From Oscheius tipulae (taxonomy: Eukaryota; Nematoda; Chromadorea; Rhabditida; Rhabditidae): a stretch of DNA of 64,000 bases. Shown in pieces: positions 37,901 through 50,067 of the stretch (positions within the stretch are counted from its first letter, which is position 1; each line of letters starts with the position of its first letter). A program made the position numbers and the translations under genes. The DNA lies in NCBI GenBank assembly GCA_037178975.1, contig JASJZH010000005.1, positions 2,728,001-2,792,000 on the forward strand, read 5' to 3'. A model generated the notes under the pieces. The model searched no databases, had not been told where the DNA came from, and was given only the letters and a program-made list of their open reading frames with translations.

Positions 37901-40900
37901 GTTATAGCGCAGGTCTAAGTCTACAACTTTGCAGAACACGCTTGAAAAAAGGCTCTTTGGGCCCGAAAGATGGGTTGGAGCGAAAGTGAAATTTGCTAAG
38001 AAGTTGGTGAAAAAGTATGCAAGCATCCAAAGCAGGATTACGAATGCGAAAAAGCGGCGAAAATCCTGATTTGGTCAGTGCTTACCTAATTTTCCGACAA
38101 CTCCCTCGATTGCTTCTTTCCGAGATTTCTCTGACCTTGTCAACAGTTTCTGGCCTTAAGGACATCTTTGCTCTCTTTATTGTTTCACTCCTAACACTTA
38201 TACTCCGCTCCAGTACAGTCGAATAATGGACTGTCCGGTTGTGTAGGACAAAAATACTGTTTTTGAATACGTCTACTCCAGCACAGTTTCTGCCGTGTGC
38301 TCTAGGCTGGTATTGAAAAGAGCTTGAAACATAACCAAATCTAATGTCTCATTCAATCACGTCAGCTGGTGTACTACAATTTTCCAAATATTTCACTATC
38401 TCTACTATCTAAAGCGCGATGGTTTCTGTGGCGGACTCTGTTTCTTTGTTTGTTTGTTTGTTTGTTTGTTTGTTTGTTTGTCCGTGGCCACGAAACAGAA
38501 GCGAGCCAATTAGTTGTCCAAAAGTTTTGTTGTTCAAAAACAGTTATTGCCTAAATTGGTTGACAAGTCAACTTTGGGTGCGCTGTAGAGCTTGGCTTTT
38601 TTCACAGTGAAGCCCCTGGGAGATTTCTGTAACTACGAAGCGGCGCAGCCGCCTGTGGTCAATTCTAAGCAAAGGCCAAAGGGCTGCGAAGCTGCCGCCG
38701 GCAGCTGGTAAGTACTTAAAGTTCGCTGTTATTTACTAAAACAATTGGCCAATTTCTTGGATGATTTCACATTCCAGCGGGCGGAAAACATACGTTTGGC
38801 GGCTTTCAGGTATTCCAGGCTGGTATTTTTACACTAAGCTGTCTCTTTCGTAAAGATTCGTATGTCGAACTTATCGAGGCAGCAAACAAAATGCTCACAA
38901 TGCTAGGACACCATGAAACACTACAATTTCCAACATTTCGTTGTCCTATTCTTCACTTTACTAAAAACGTTCCAACACTCAAAATTGTCTCCACAACCAA
39001 CCTCAAGCCAGTCAACTGGTGCCGAATGTGTCATAGCGAGTTCCTGATCCCCATTGATGAAATTTTGTATGGCTATCGTAGTCGGATCCGGTAGGTAGGC
39101 GATTTTCTTCACTGTCCCGCGCCCATTCTCCGGATTCACGATTCGGACACTGATACACGTTTCGTCAGAACACTGTTTCTTACCTCAAAAGATGTGGATT
39201 GGTCAGTTCTGTCCGAACCCAACCCAGGGACCCATCGGTTCCGTACTCGACTACTGTAATCTCTCCGGCATTGATCAGGAGACAGACGTGGGCGAATTCG
39301 AAGTAAAACCTGAAGGATTTTATTTCACAGAAGGGATAAAACAAACTTCTCATTGCCGCCAGAATGCCAGTCAATTTCAGAAGACTTTCCGGTTTCGGTG
39401 TCAGCAAGAATAAGGGTAGTTGAAGTGTTGGCGACGACGAAACGATCTCGACCCATCATCTGAAAGTAGCTTTGCTATATAGTAAAATCGTGAAACATTT
39501 CTAGAACGGCAAAGCATCTAGTCTTTTACCAGTAAAGTTGACTCTTGGTGTTGGAATTGTTAAGAATTCGGAACGGAGAGAGTACGGTAATCTATTTGCC
39601 AGATTACTTTTCTAGTTTCTTGTAGTGTTTCAAGCTGGGAGCTTAATCTAACTGAGACGAAATTGGAAAATTCGAATTTTAATGAGCAACTACCGAGAGC
39701 AACTCTCCAGACTCCATACAGACAAAGTGGAACATATTTTCCTACGTAAAATTCTAATAAAGTCTAATTCTACCATCGTAGTACTGTCACAAAAATTAAC
39801 TGGCGCTATACCGAGAAGATGATTCTCGATGTCAACTAGTAACAGGGTTTTTATGCAAAGAAGTGCTAAAAATTATGTCTTAACACTACCTGTAAAACAT
39901 TCTGTGAAACATTTTCAGGCCTTAACGCCTAATGTTCCAAAGCGGCGAGATCAAGTTTCAACAGAAAAGATGACTACCCGTCCCTTGTAAACATTTTATC
40001 ATGAAATGTTTGTTTTATCGCTGGAAAAACTGATGAGAAAGGGACGAGTGGTCATGGGAGACCAATCCAGCTCCGGAAATCTGTCCTCGATGGTCCATTG
40101 GTGTGCTGATGTCACTTGCGTCGCACAAGTTGTTTCACGGTCGCACAGTTTCCACCACTGTGCTAATTTAAAAGTAAATCTCTCGAACTGACTGTGAAAA
40201 TATAGATTTGCGAGGTGTTTTCCATCACATCTAGCCAAGATTCATACGGCTCCCGCTTGTTTGAACTCATCCCTTGAAACAAAACGACATTTTAATCATT
40301 GTTCGAAAATGAAATACAAACTAAGCAGGAAAGTAAATACGAATTTACTCTATGTCTCAACTCACAGCTTGAAACACCTTTTTCTTTTTCACCAGGTCAG
40401 AGAATTCCACAACGCTTTCTGAGACAGTACTAGCCATTTGAGAAGGAGAAATCAATAACTCACTTTGAGTTCGTCGATTGACAGTCCCTTGTTTGAGATG
40501 ACATCTGTCCGACTCTCACTGTTGACATCTCTCACGATGACATGGCTTGGAGCAACATAGGTCGTCTCGAAGCGACTCTTGAGCATTCCTCTTCGTAAAC
40601 AGCAATCAATGGAGACTACTCCTCCACACAGAGTTCCCTAAATCAGTCATCCTATCTCTCTGTCATACTGCCTCCTATTCTCTCTGCTCCTCTGTTTCTC
40701 TTCACAAGCCGTGTCTTTCAAACACTCACACAGTATATCGTCGAACCATCCCCTTTCCATCCCAGAGCGGTTGCTGCATACAGATTTTTGACTTCCAGTG
40801 GGGCTCCCTCGTCCCATGCTCCTCTTCTGGAGGACCAGGAGAAGAGGCGAAGTCTAAAAACTTTGTAATGTTGAATGTTAAAGTGAAATATACCGATCAA

Positions 40901-42685
40901 AACTAGCTAGAACAGCGTTTTGTCCTGTTGGATCGACGGCACAGGAGGAGAATTCCTTCTCTCCCTGGTCAGTGTAGTCGAATTGCTGCTGGATCACTCC
41001 TGCTTCTGAAAAAAGCATTATTTCGTTTGAAACTTTATTTGGAAACGTCTTTGACAGAAACGGGTTCTACACCGTCAGTACATTTCTTGTTTCAGTTTAC
41101 AATTATGAGAGGGGCGAATCCAAAAAAAAAAATCGCGTGTACTTGTAGTTTGAACTGAACAAACAAGAGAAGAGTGGTGGAAGGACGTCTTTATAAAAAA
41201 AAAGTATTGTTTCAAACAAATACTCTTGCAGAGTCCCAGATTCGGCCGAAACTACAATGTTTCATCATCTGTTTCAAAACTGTAACAGCAGAACCCCTGA
41301 GATTTTTTATTCTCCATGCAGGGAATAACAGTCTGTGAAAACTTGTTTATCTTCAGTTTCAACTCACCTGTATAAGACAGGATCCTCCTGTCAGCGCCGC
41401 CAATCAACAGTCCATGCGAGGTGAAGGCCAGACAATATGGAGCCATTTGCAGATTGAGAATTTTGGACTGAAAAACTTTTTGTATGACTATTAAAAAAAA
41501 TTAGGGTACCTGCGACTTTGTGCTAAAGTTGTACAGAATAATGGAGCCGTCTGCGTGTCCACTCACGAAGGCTGTCTTCTTCGGGCTGAATAGGGTAGTT
41601 CCAATACGAGAAAGAAGGGGAAGACTTACTTGGACTGCATGGAGACGACGGCCTGGTCGGTCTTGTAGAGAGAACTACATTTGTTGGACTTGATGAGGCC
41701 GACACGGACTTTTCCGTCGAGGAGACCAATCTGGAAAGAGTTAGCACTTTCATTACCATAGCCGACTCCTAAAAAAACAACAAAAATGGTGCTATCGACA
41801 GACAGATTACTGAAGTTTGGTTTGTTTCATCTTCTAGGTATGAAGAGCGTAAGTAAAGTTCTTCAATACTGTTGGTCAAAAAACCGTTTGTTCGTATTGT
41901 ACCACCCGGGATTGAACTTGCGATCGCTTTCTTTGCATTCTATCATTCTATCCACTTGACTATAAGGGTCCCTGAGAGCTTACTTTGCGGTAAATTTTCA
42001 GTTTTTGTGCTTCACGAACTTTGTGTTCACGCTCCTTATTCATTTACGATAAATGTAGCTGCTTGCTTCTTGCTTGATTCGCTTTGCAAAAATACCTATC
42101 AAAATTGTTTCACGCTTATAATACTACCAGATCCCCACCATTTTGTTGTTACGATTACACAGGTTTCAACAAAACATTACTAAACTTACCAACAGTTTGT
42201 CATCAAAAGGCCAATCTAGAGCCGTCACCGCAGCTGTTTGCATCAATTTGTTCACTATCACTTTCTTTTCATTCCTAAAATTTCCTATACTCTTCACCTA
42301 CAAAAACTTACCAAGTAGACCCAATCTTGTAGACAAAGACGACATTGTCCGTCTGGCCCACCGCTATCTTCGATCCATCCGGTGAAAACGCTACACATTT
42401 TACGATGTAGGATTTTTTGCCGAACTGAAAGCCGAGATAGTACAGGAGAGACAACATGGCTTGCCTTGGATTCAATGGGTTTCGTCGCGAATTTATCCCT
42501 CTGCTCTCCTTTTTCGTCCAGGAGCAGAATGCTCCTGTCCGACCCGACCACGGCAGTTTTCTGTCCATTTACGGAGCAGCTGATTCCACAGACTCTGGAG
42601 GCTCCCTCCTAATCATACTTTATGTCAATATGGAGATGAAACGAACCTGTTGAGGTAGAATGGAGGATAAATAGCGCAGCTTCAT
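28939..42685 (-). CDS. osm-1: Intraflagellar transport protein IFT172 (OSM-1), complete
   Basis: All 43 exons keep phase and give 1745 residues, matching IFT172 (about 1740-1750). Exons, 5' to 3': 42647-42685, 42465-42608, 42312-42424, 42190-42274, 41630-41730, 41510-41585, 41368-41467, 40894-41005, 40730-40853, 40464-40637, 39347-39459, 39184-39309, 39002-39149, 37579-37748, 37443-37542, 37282-37406, 36733-36844, 36482-36691, 36362-36442, 36119-36286, 35900-35986, 35330-35435, 35202-35287, 34921-34989, 34779-34868, 34522-34620, 34365-34475, 34237-34326, 34107-34196, 33454-33557, 33211-33426, 33023-33148, 32902-32983, 32741-32860, 31314-31412, 31140-31277, 30921-31097, 30558-30881, 29626-29742, 29508-29586, 29339-29430, 29151-29298, 28939-29105. 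The N-terminal half holds WD repeats ([25 protein letters not shown]); the rest is TPR-like helical repeats. It is the IFT-B subunit needed for cilium assembly. The introns after exons 2 and 20 start with GC instead of GT. Confidence 0.95.
31847..32230 (+). CDS. Small lysine/glutamate-rich protein with C-terminal CaaX box, nested in an IFT172 intron
   Basis: A single exon of 127 residues, [11 protein letters not shown]... to ...[10 protein letters not shown]. It is rich in Lys and Glu throughout and has no fold I recognise. The end CSLM is a CaaX prenylation box, with two more cysteines just before it for possible palmitoylation and a lysine patch, so a membrane-anchored protein facing the cytoplasm is expected. 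Codon choice is strongly biased to C/G-ending codons, unlike the surrounding intron, and AATAAA follows 28 bases after the stop (32258-32263). It lies on the strand opposite IFT172, inside the 1.3-kb intron between its exons 34 and 35. The paralemmin family also ends in a Cys-rich CaaX box, but I see no coiled-coil match. I found no 5' exon. Confidence 0.75.
   Translation: MDNIEEIVKKNFSATGELQTSKNKKNGYDEVPLDWDEDESKKSEKKDKVLKTEEDAKPKSIESKKTEEVPKKEQKKPEEAIKKELNGVEKPKELSRQEEKRRVQKSAMSTTVAPPAPKKNKCCCSLM
32295..32445 (+). repeat. Dispersed repeat family 1, copy c
   Basis: TTGTTTGTCCGTGGCCACG, AAAACAAAAAGCTG, a GTTGTTGTTG run and CTAATTGAGTTGGAC follow in the order of the 6731-6918 copy. It lies just after the nested CaaX gene in the IFT172 intron and is followed to about 32620 by GAGACAGAGA-type low-complexity sequence. 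Confidence 0.6.
33688..33955 (+). repeat. Duplicated TGTTTCA-containing unit in an IFT172 intron
   Basis: Two units about 200 bp apart (near 33690 and 33891) read ATGTTTCAAG, then ATGGGT, then TCAxATCxACATT and CCAAA-C/G-CAA. Both sit in the intron between exons 29 and 30. No TATA follows the core. They are probably duplicated copies of a small-RNA-type locus. Confidence 0.4.
38440..38715 (+). repeat. Dispersed repeat family 1, copy d, with (TTTG)n microsatellite
   Basis: An uninterrupted (TTTG)n tract at 38446-38481 runs into TCCGTGGCCACGAAACAGAAG (family 1 head), then AGCCAATTAGTTGTCC, a CTGTAGAGC-like block and CGGCGCAGCCGC, and ends in a CTGCCGCCGGCAG palindrome. It lies in the IFT172 intron between exons 13 and 14 and links the two sub-types of the family. 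Confidence 0.6.
41883..41962 (-). repeat. tRNA-derived SINE-like or tRNA pseudogene remnant
   Basis: On the minus strand TAGTCAAGTGG (A-box consensus) at 41952-41962 is followed by AAGTTCAATCC (B-box consensus) near 41909-41919. The arms do not pair as in a functional tRNA. It lies in the IFT172 intron between exons 4 and 5. Confidence 0.4.
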
Positions 42686-43340
42686 TGCTGGAACGGCCAG
42701 AGGTTACAGGTCGCGGCTAGCCTTTAGGTGGTAACCATGACAACGCATGAAAGCGGAACACCGGATCCGGGGGGAGGGGGCAAATGAAGACCATTTGGAT
42801 TTCAATGAGGAGAAGGATACTGTTAGAAGGCACAAAAAAGTTTTGACAAGTGCTATGCGGATTTGAATGAATAATTTCATCTATAGAGTAACTTCCACAG
42901 TAAATTTTCGCGATCAATGCGACCTCTGGTGGAAAATAGTAGACAGAAACATTTGAAGTGGTGATTGTTACAAAGTTTTTGTGACACAATGATTCTCGTT
43001 GACAATTGTAGTCATTCGCCAATGAAGCAAAAATAGAAAATTTTAGTTTTTGAATTTCTAGTGTTCGTCGAGAGCCGGATCCCATTGTCCTATGCTCCCT
43101 CGCTCGACGTTCCGATTTCCAGCGCGAGGTACTACAAATGTAATAAAAATTTCATATCAAAGACGATGAAAAATATTCCGAGAAAGAGAAAAATTACAGA
43201 AAACCTATAAAGAGACAGAAAGAGGCAAAAATATCACATGTGAGCTGACGCATACAGGGAGATGGATACCAGAGAGGGAAAGAGACTGATATTATGGAAC
43301 GGGATGGGACAGAAAACGGGGCTAGAGATCATAGGAAGTT
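42686..43340. other. Intergenic DNA between IFT172 start and the K2P channel 3' end
   Basis: This should hold the IFT172 promoter. I looked for a GTTxCC-type X-box of DAF-19/RFX targets and cannot point to a convincing one. GGTTACAG lies at about 42705 and GGTGGTAACCATGACAAC at about 42728-42745. The latter is a plausible RFX half-site pair about 45-60 bases before the start codon but is only a candidate. Confidence 0.35.
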
Positions 43341-46300
43341 CTAGAAGAAGAGCATCGGGTCCGAAGTGGAGTGTTTGTGAGAGATGGGGCTGATCGGACC
43401 ATTTCCGGCTGGACCTCCTTTTCCAATCGAAATATCGTCCAAGTATTGGGCATACTGGAAAGTTATTGTTGTTGCTGTCTCTGTCTTTCTGTCTCTCTGT
43501 CTCACTCACTAAATGCGGCCCAACATTGTCCTCAATCCATCTCATCAAATGCACATTACAGGGAACATAAGGCTGTCGCAGAAGATGCTCCTGTACTTCC
43601 AAGAACCTCTTCAAATCCTCCAGTGTTATTCGGTCTTTGCTCGGCCTGAGTTCAGAGTTTTCAAGTCTGAAAGAAAGACCTACCTGGTCTTCTTGAGAGC
43701 GGCTATGATCCTCATTGCTTCCCGGATATCATCACTCATATTAGCAAAACCACGACGAGCACCACGAATCTTCCTTCCGAAGTAGTGCAGTTTGGTAAAG
43801 GTTCGCTAAAACATTGGATTCAAAAGTTTTTTGCTTCAGAAAAGATATAAAAGCAATTTTCCGAGAGGAAATTTTTTACTTGTTTGCTACGTTTCAAAAC
43901 TTCACGGTCGAGCTCATTCAATTTCCACATGTTTCATGGATTAGCCTTAGTTTAAATTGTTTTATGTACACCAATTCGCTGGTGATTCTCGAAAAAAAAA
44001 CGATTCTTCTACAAACGAACCTTGAGAGTCGATGAGCATAGATCTAACGAGGCTGTAATCACTGCCAGTCCGATGATAACGTAGACCACCACAAGCTGAA
44101 ATCCATTTCCCATCAAAGTTCCTTTAAACATTATAAAAGTTCAGCAAAAACTTACAGCCAGATAGAAATGACTGACGACGTAGATGTTCCCCAATCCAAT
44201 GGTAGTGATCGTGTTGAAGGAGAAGAAGAGACCGTGGATGAAAGACCTGAAACTTTTTTGTTGCACTACCCTTTCATAAGCGGCTAACCATATTGGACCC
44301 TTTTCGAAGGTGTTGAAGAGGAGGCTTCCAATGCAACAGTAACCGATAATAAGAGCGAAATAGGAGGCTATGGGTAGCTGGAGTCGGTCCTCGTCTTCGT
44401 CATTAGTCTCCTCGTCAGAGTCACGGCGCTTTTTCCGCTTTTTTAGCTCTCTGGAAACTGTTGTTTTAGGAAGGAAAACTGTAAGTATGATGTCAAGTCT
44501 AAGTGAAACATGTATCGAACAAAGTACATTACGGATTCACTCGTTACTATCATAACAGCTTTCGGTGAAACATGTTTCAAACTTCCAGCTAGCAAAGATT
44601 CGTTTCAACATTACACTCTACAAAACATAGCAAAGGACCAAAAAACTGTATTTGTACTTTGGGTAAAACATATTTGCAACGGACATCTGCTGTGTTTCAA
44701 CTTTCCAGGGTTCAAATTTTTGAAGGAGCGGCATGGTTGCAGAAGGTAGCAATACTGTGATATGAACTCCAAGTGAATCATATTAGTACTGTCTACGACC
44801 AAATCTTTTTTCTCTCAGCATTATAAGGGAGGATAACCAATTTTAGATCGCAAGGAAGGTGAGCAGTAGGGAATTCCTACACCCTTTCGGCCTTGCTTCG
44901 GATGGTAAAATGAAACCTTGCCTTGTAATAGTGAATCACAAGAGTTCTGATATCGATAGTGGAAATATGTTTTAGCAACTGGTTGTTGTGGTTAGAGCTG
45001 TTGGTGAAAAATTTTTTGATCCAAATTGCGAAACTTTTTTGCTTCAAGTTCAAATTTGAGAATAACAGGTACGTAGAACGCATGACCGGTCAGATCTGAG
45101 GTACCAGCTTTGGGTGAAAAATATTTCCATTTTCTGTTATAAAAACTGTCTATGAAATATTTCACAAAGGTAAAATGAAATCTCAAGAATTCAATTTTCA
45201 TCTGCTTCAAAAAGAAAATTCCTTTTTGTTTCGATTTCATTCTATACTTCCCAACAGGGTAATCTTTCGCTACTTTCCACAGAGTATAACTCACAATGAA
45301 TCTATCGAATCCACATCCCCGTCGAATAGATTCGTCCGGACACTTTCCACAAAGGAAGCTATCAAGTGCCAGAGCTCCAGTAATTTTGCGTACGATCTGG
45401 AAAAGTGACATTTTGGTAACCGAAAAAGTTAGGTTAGTGAAGAACGGAGGTGCCCCATTCTTAGAATAACAGATGAAATAAAAGAGCACCTGATAACAAT
45501 TTCCGATAGAAATTTGCCAATGTCAGCTGCGGTGATGAACATGAGCGGAATACCGATAAGGCCGAAGAAGACGGTAAATATCCGTCCGGGATCTGTCGTT
45601 GGTGTCACGTGGTCGTAACCTGGAACATTTAGTCTCAGAATAATGTAATTGAAGGAAGGGGAGCCAAACTATACTAAAAACTGTGATACAAGTATTTTTT
45701 TGAAACACAAAAAGTTGGAAATTTGATCAACTTCTACAAATTGGCATCATTGTTTCAGAAGTTTTTTGTTTTGCTTCAACATTTCTATAACACAATGAAA
45801 GAAGGATACAAGCTACTGAACCAGTTGTATGTGAATGTGGAGTGAAGATGACAAATAGCATTTTAATATTTGTTCGAGTGGTAAGTATATCATACCGTGT
45901 CGAAACGTTTACGTCAGGTATTCGTAAGAAGATTCGCACATTTTTCATTGGCTATCTAAAGTTTTTCAAAGAGTTCTTTCTAAAAGACAATATTGTGAAA
46001 CATTGAACACAACGATACGAGACAGTTTGATGTAACACAAAACTTTGAAAAAATAATAAATTTTCACAAAGAGCCTTCTCTTTGTTTTAACAATTGCGCA
46101 TCACTAGCAACTATTAGAGGAGAACGGTGTGAGGGTGATCAGTATGACCGTGGCAAACACATCCAACTTTCAGATGGGCGTTTTGCAAAGTATCATGTGC
46201 AAGATAGAGGAGAAAATGTCATCGACTCACCCGTAGAAGTGATCACAGTAAGAGCGTAGAGGACAGCTGCCGCGAAAGACCACCTGAACTTTTCGGTTTG

Positions 46301-48887
46301 TTTGGGTTATTTGAAGTTAAATTTTTTCCTAAAGAGAACATCATTTTGTGACAGCAATTTCATGGTCAGCACGATTGCACATTTCCCATAACTTTCAGTA
46401 GATCCTCTTATTATGACCAAAAAATTTTCGGAACCAAGCATGTTGCACACTATGGGTTTAACTTCAGCAGAAACTGGCAAACTGATACTGTCACGTAATG
46501 CAAACTTATTTTTTCAAAGGACAGAAAGATCCTCGAGGGCCACTCTTTTAATCGAGTCTTCTGATGCTTGCACTTTATTTGACCGAACACCAAAACACAA
46601 TTATAAAAACACTAACCTGGTAGTAAGTCTGTCCGGTTCGTCGTCCCATAGCTGACCCGTTTCGGTGAATTTGTCGTCATACTCGTGCGTCCGCGATAAT
46701 TTCTTCAGAAGAGGTAACAATCGGTCACTAATCTAAAATATTTAATCATCTCTGACAGTCTGTACTTTTAACTCGCTGTCTCTCTGTCTTTCTGACCCAC
46801 CTGACTAGAATTAACTGTAGTTCCACCCGTGCATATTGATTGCGACTCGTTGATGATGGCCTTGTACATGGCATGGATGCTCTGGAGCTTCTTCTAAACT
46901 TTTTCTGTGTCATGTCAACTATAGAAGCTACCGATCTGGATGCCAGTTCGTTGTCTGCCTCCAGCCACATGAAGACGACAGCTCCCATGGCTATATAGGA
47001 CAAGAGGAGAATATTCAGGCCGACGTGTGGGAGAAGAATTTTTAGGAGCTGAAACAGAAGAAATTCGATTTGTTTTTTGTTTCAAGGCCAGACCTTATGA
47101 ATATTAACTAGAAAAAAAAGATCTCCAGCTGGCCAAACAAATTTCAGACAATACTGAGAATGTTTTTATGCATTTTACGTCCCAAAAGGATAAGGACAAT
47201 AATGTTGGCAAGGTACTCAAGAACCCACCTTCAATGCCCGTTTCCACAACGGAACCGGGGGAGCCTGCTCCTCTTCCACCGCTTCTTCGGCACCATCGCG
47301 TCGAAACTCGTCCCATTTCACTCGTCCGATGTTCTCTGGAAATTTTTTGATCTCGAAAGCTGCGAATTATCGTTGCCAACACTAAATGTCTGAAGTACAC
47401 AGGTAGTGTGAAACAATTGAAACTTTTTCGAAAGTGTCACTTGACCAATAATGAAAAACTTCTACATTTTATTATGTTTTATGTCACAAATTTCCATTGA
47501 ACATCTTCCGGCTATCCTTATGACATATCTTCGCCCTTCGCAGAGCTACCAAGAGTTAAAGTGAAATTTCTTGATGGTGATTTAACCGAGTATTACCAAA
47601 GAGGCATATCTAGAACTGCTAAATCATTTTTAAATCTCCAAAACACAGACCCAGCTATTCAAATAACCCCCTGCCTTATATCGTTACCGTAAAAATATTG
47701 TTTTTTTTTGTAACTGGAGCTTGCTGCACTCTAAAAGTATAGCTCATGAACAATTGAGACATCAAGAATGGATGAAATACTTCTGTCTTTCCATTTTTAG
47801 GCGTAAAACTTGAGCCAGTTCAAAGAACAACTGCGTCCTCATTGTTATTCACAAACGAAATTGAATACCGGATGAAACATATTTGGTTTTTCTGCCCCAA
47901 TATAAAAACTTGCCATGTTGCAAATGCAAAAGTGGAAGATTTTCTCTGACATTCTTAGCCAGAAATGCCATTTGGAGAGACTAGAAAGAGGAGCAGGAGG
48001 AGGAGGAACTCCCTTCCCGTGTTCATCAATTTTTCCTCGGTGAATTTCAAAAAAGCTCAAAAGGGCGCCCAAGTTGATTGTGTGACTGGACTGAATGTGG
48101 TCGGAACGGAGTTTTTATGGAATTCGAGAGAGGAAGCGTCCGCTGTCTGAGAGGACAGAGGCGGAGAAAATTCGCAGAAAACTTGAAAATCACTTTTTGT
48201 CTATATCGAGAGCATATCATTTCGTTTTATCAATTTCCACTACCAGTATGGATTAGAACAGTATGTCCTGAGGTAGAACAATACTGTAAACTGCTACCTT
48301 TTCACGATGCTTGTGTACTACGTCGATGAGCATATTGTGCTACTATTACGAAAGCGTATGTATTTCTGAATCCATGAGACAAACAATAAAAAGATGTGTT
48401 AAAAGTTAGTTTCATGAAACACGGGAGCTTACTGGAGGGTATGACCAGCAAAAAATTAGTTCAGTGCCATAGGAGTAACTTTTTTTTGGAAAATCTATGG
48501 TTCACCCATCTTCTTTCACTGAGAAAATGTTTGTTTTGTTATAACCAAGTTTTGAAACCTGAAAAATAAGAGGAACTGCTTTATGTTTCAGTTAAAAAAT
48601 ATTACCAGTAAAAGTGACTGAACTTCACTTGTAAGATCGCACTGATGCTTCACCAAATGATTGTTTTATATATTACATATATGATCCCTCACCTCTCCAA
48701 CTCCTAACCCTTTCTGACCAGAAAAAAAGGCTCAAAAGATATGTGACACTGACCCCCTCTAACCTCTAAAAGCCTGTGGCAAGTACTCCTCCGGTAGACT
48801 GGAAACAAAGGCTAGATCACTGAATGGTAGTCCTAATTTGGGCTTCTGAACGACTTGGAATATCCGACCGACGCCCAAAGAGCCCAT
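43341..48887 (-). CDS. Two-pore-domain (K2P, TWK) potassium channel
   Basis: Fourteen exons keep phase: 48764-48887, 47229-47359, 46932-47048, 46801-46893, 46617-46732, 46231-46283, 45490-45619, 45295-45396, 44289-44450, 44156-44246, 44021-44095, 43684-43805, 43510-43666, 43341-43454; 528 residues. Order: helix 1 (LNILLLSYIAMGAVVFMWLE), large extracellular cap loop, pore 1 (ALTVITSTGYDHVTP), helix 2-3 (GIPLMFITAADIGKFL, the usual TWK signature), acidic linker, helix 3 (IGYCCIGSLLFN), pore 2 (TITTIGLGNIYV), helix 4, then FTKLHYFGRKI in the tail. It should carry background K+ current. The first filter reads GYD where GYG is normal. The first exon could instead be 49578-49704 (MDQVGRCEEQ...), which also ends in the needed phase if the next exon starts a few codons later. 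The start is therefore the weakest part. Confidence 0.85.
43827..43852 (+). promoter_or_regulatory. piRNA (21U-RNA) type promoter element
   Basis: TTTTTTGCTTCA (core 43833-43838) then exactly seven bases and TATAAAA at 43846-43852. It lies in an intron of the K2P gene on the opposite strand. Confidence 0.5.
45762..45792 (+). promoter_or_regulatory. piRNA (21U-RNA) type promoter element
   Basis: T-rich run, GCTTCA at 45773-45778, seven bases and TATAACA at 45786. It lies in an intron of the K2P gene, opposite strand. Confidence 0.45.
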
Positions 48888-50067
48888 CGGAAGGAGGCCG
48901 ATGAAGGCGACGAGAGAATATGGCCATAAGGAGCCGTGAAATAGCGAAATTTGACACCGCCATGACACCAAAAAGGGGGAGCAGGGAGGATGCGAAAACT
49001 GGGTGTACGACGTTTTAGAAGAATCCTGGGACTCTGCGTTCCGAGAAAAAAGTTCTGTTTCGAGATTATGGTTAGAGTACGTCTGTCCCGAACAGTCATT
49101 TCTGGTCGTAAGAGACACGAATAAATCAGTAGTTTTTCGCGGCACGAAAAAACCAAACTTTTAAAGGCAACGACTGACCCGCTTGAAAGGTAGTAGGATA
49201 AAAACTTTACTCCAATCACTAGTTGGCAATAAAAAGCGTTGTTATAGCAAAAATTTCAAGCCTGTTTCTCATAAAATGCGCGTACTTGAACCATCGAAAG
49301 TTAGAGTTTCTGTGAAAAAGAGAACGCCAAATTCTTCAGAAGAACAAAACTTGTTATATACTGAACTTGAAACATTGGGTTGCTTTACGTTTTGTTCGTT
49401 TTTTGGACAGAACAGCAAAAATCACAACTATGACCAGTTTTTAAAACTTTCCGGGTCAAAACAAATCTCACTGTGACCTGGAAATTTAGACCTACATTCA
49501 GCGAATGCTGCTAATATAAAAACAATTTTCTTATACACAGGCCCTAAACCATTTATAGTTCTCAATTAGATTCTTACAATGAATAGTTTTTAATCGCCGG
49601 GAGTGTTCCATCTCCACCCGCCGCGGCATCTTTTCCGGCCTGACATCTGTCAGCGATCTATCTCCATTCGACAATTGCTCCTCACACCTGCCCACCTGAT
49701 CCATTTGGTTTTTATTGGAACACTTTGGGTCTGCCCTCCGGCTGACTTATTTGTACAGCTAATAAAACAACAAAAAGTTTTTTTTTTTGCTTTATAGGCT
49801 GCCGGTGAACCTTGGTGTTTAAAAATACTCATTGTTTAGACTAATTTTGAGAAATAAAACGATCCACGAGTAGCCATTTTTGCAGAGTAGCGTATCCTGC
49901 GTGTCACGTACACAGAGGTTTTCGGGCTTAAAACATGATTTTTGGAATTTCCCCTGGAGAACATACTAATGCCAAAAGTTTCTGGTTAGAAATACATGAA
50001 TAACTTGAAACAAACAGTCAAAAAAGAGAAAATCTTACCAGCCAGCTGCTGTTCCCTTGTAAAGTTA
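48888..50067. other. Stretch with coding-like segments not assigned to a gene
   Basis: The GC-richer segment at 49578-49704 can be read on the minus strand as an alternative K2P first exon (see that entry). On the plus strand it also has a biased short frame that ends in a stop. The rest, including the open frames at 48888-49220, lacks splice support. Confidence 0.35.
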
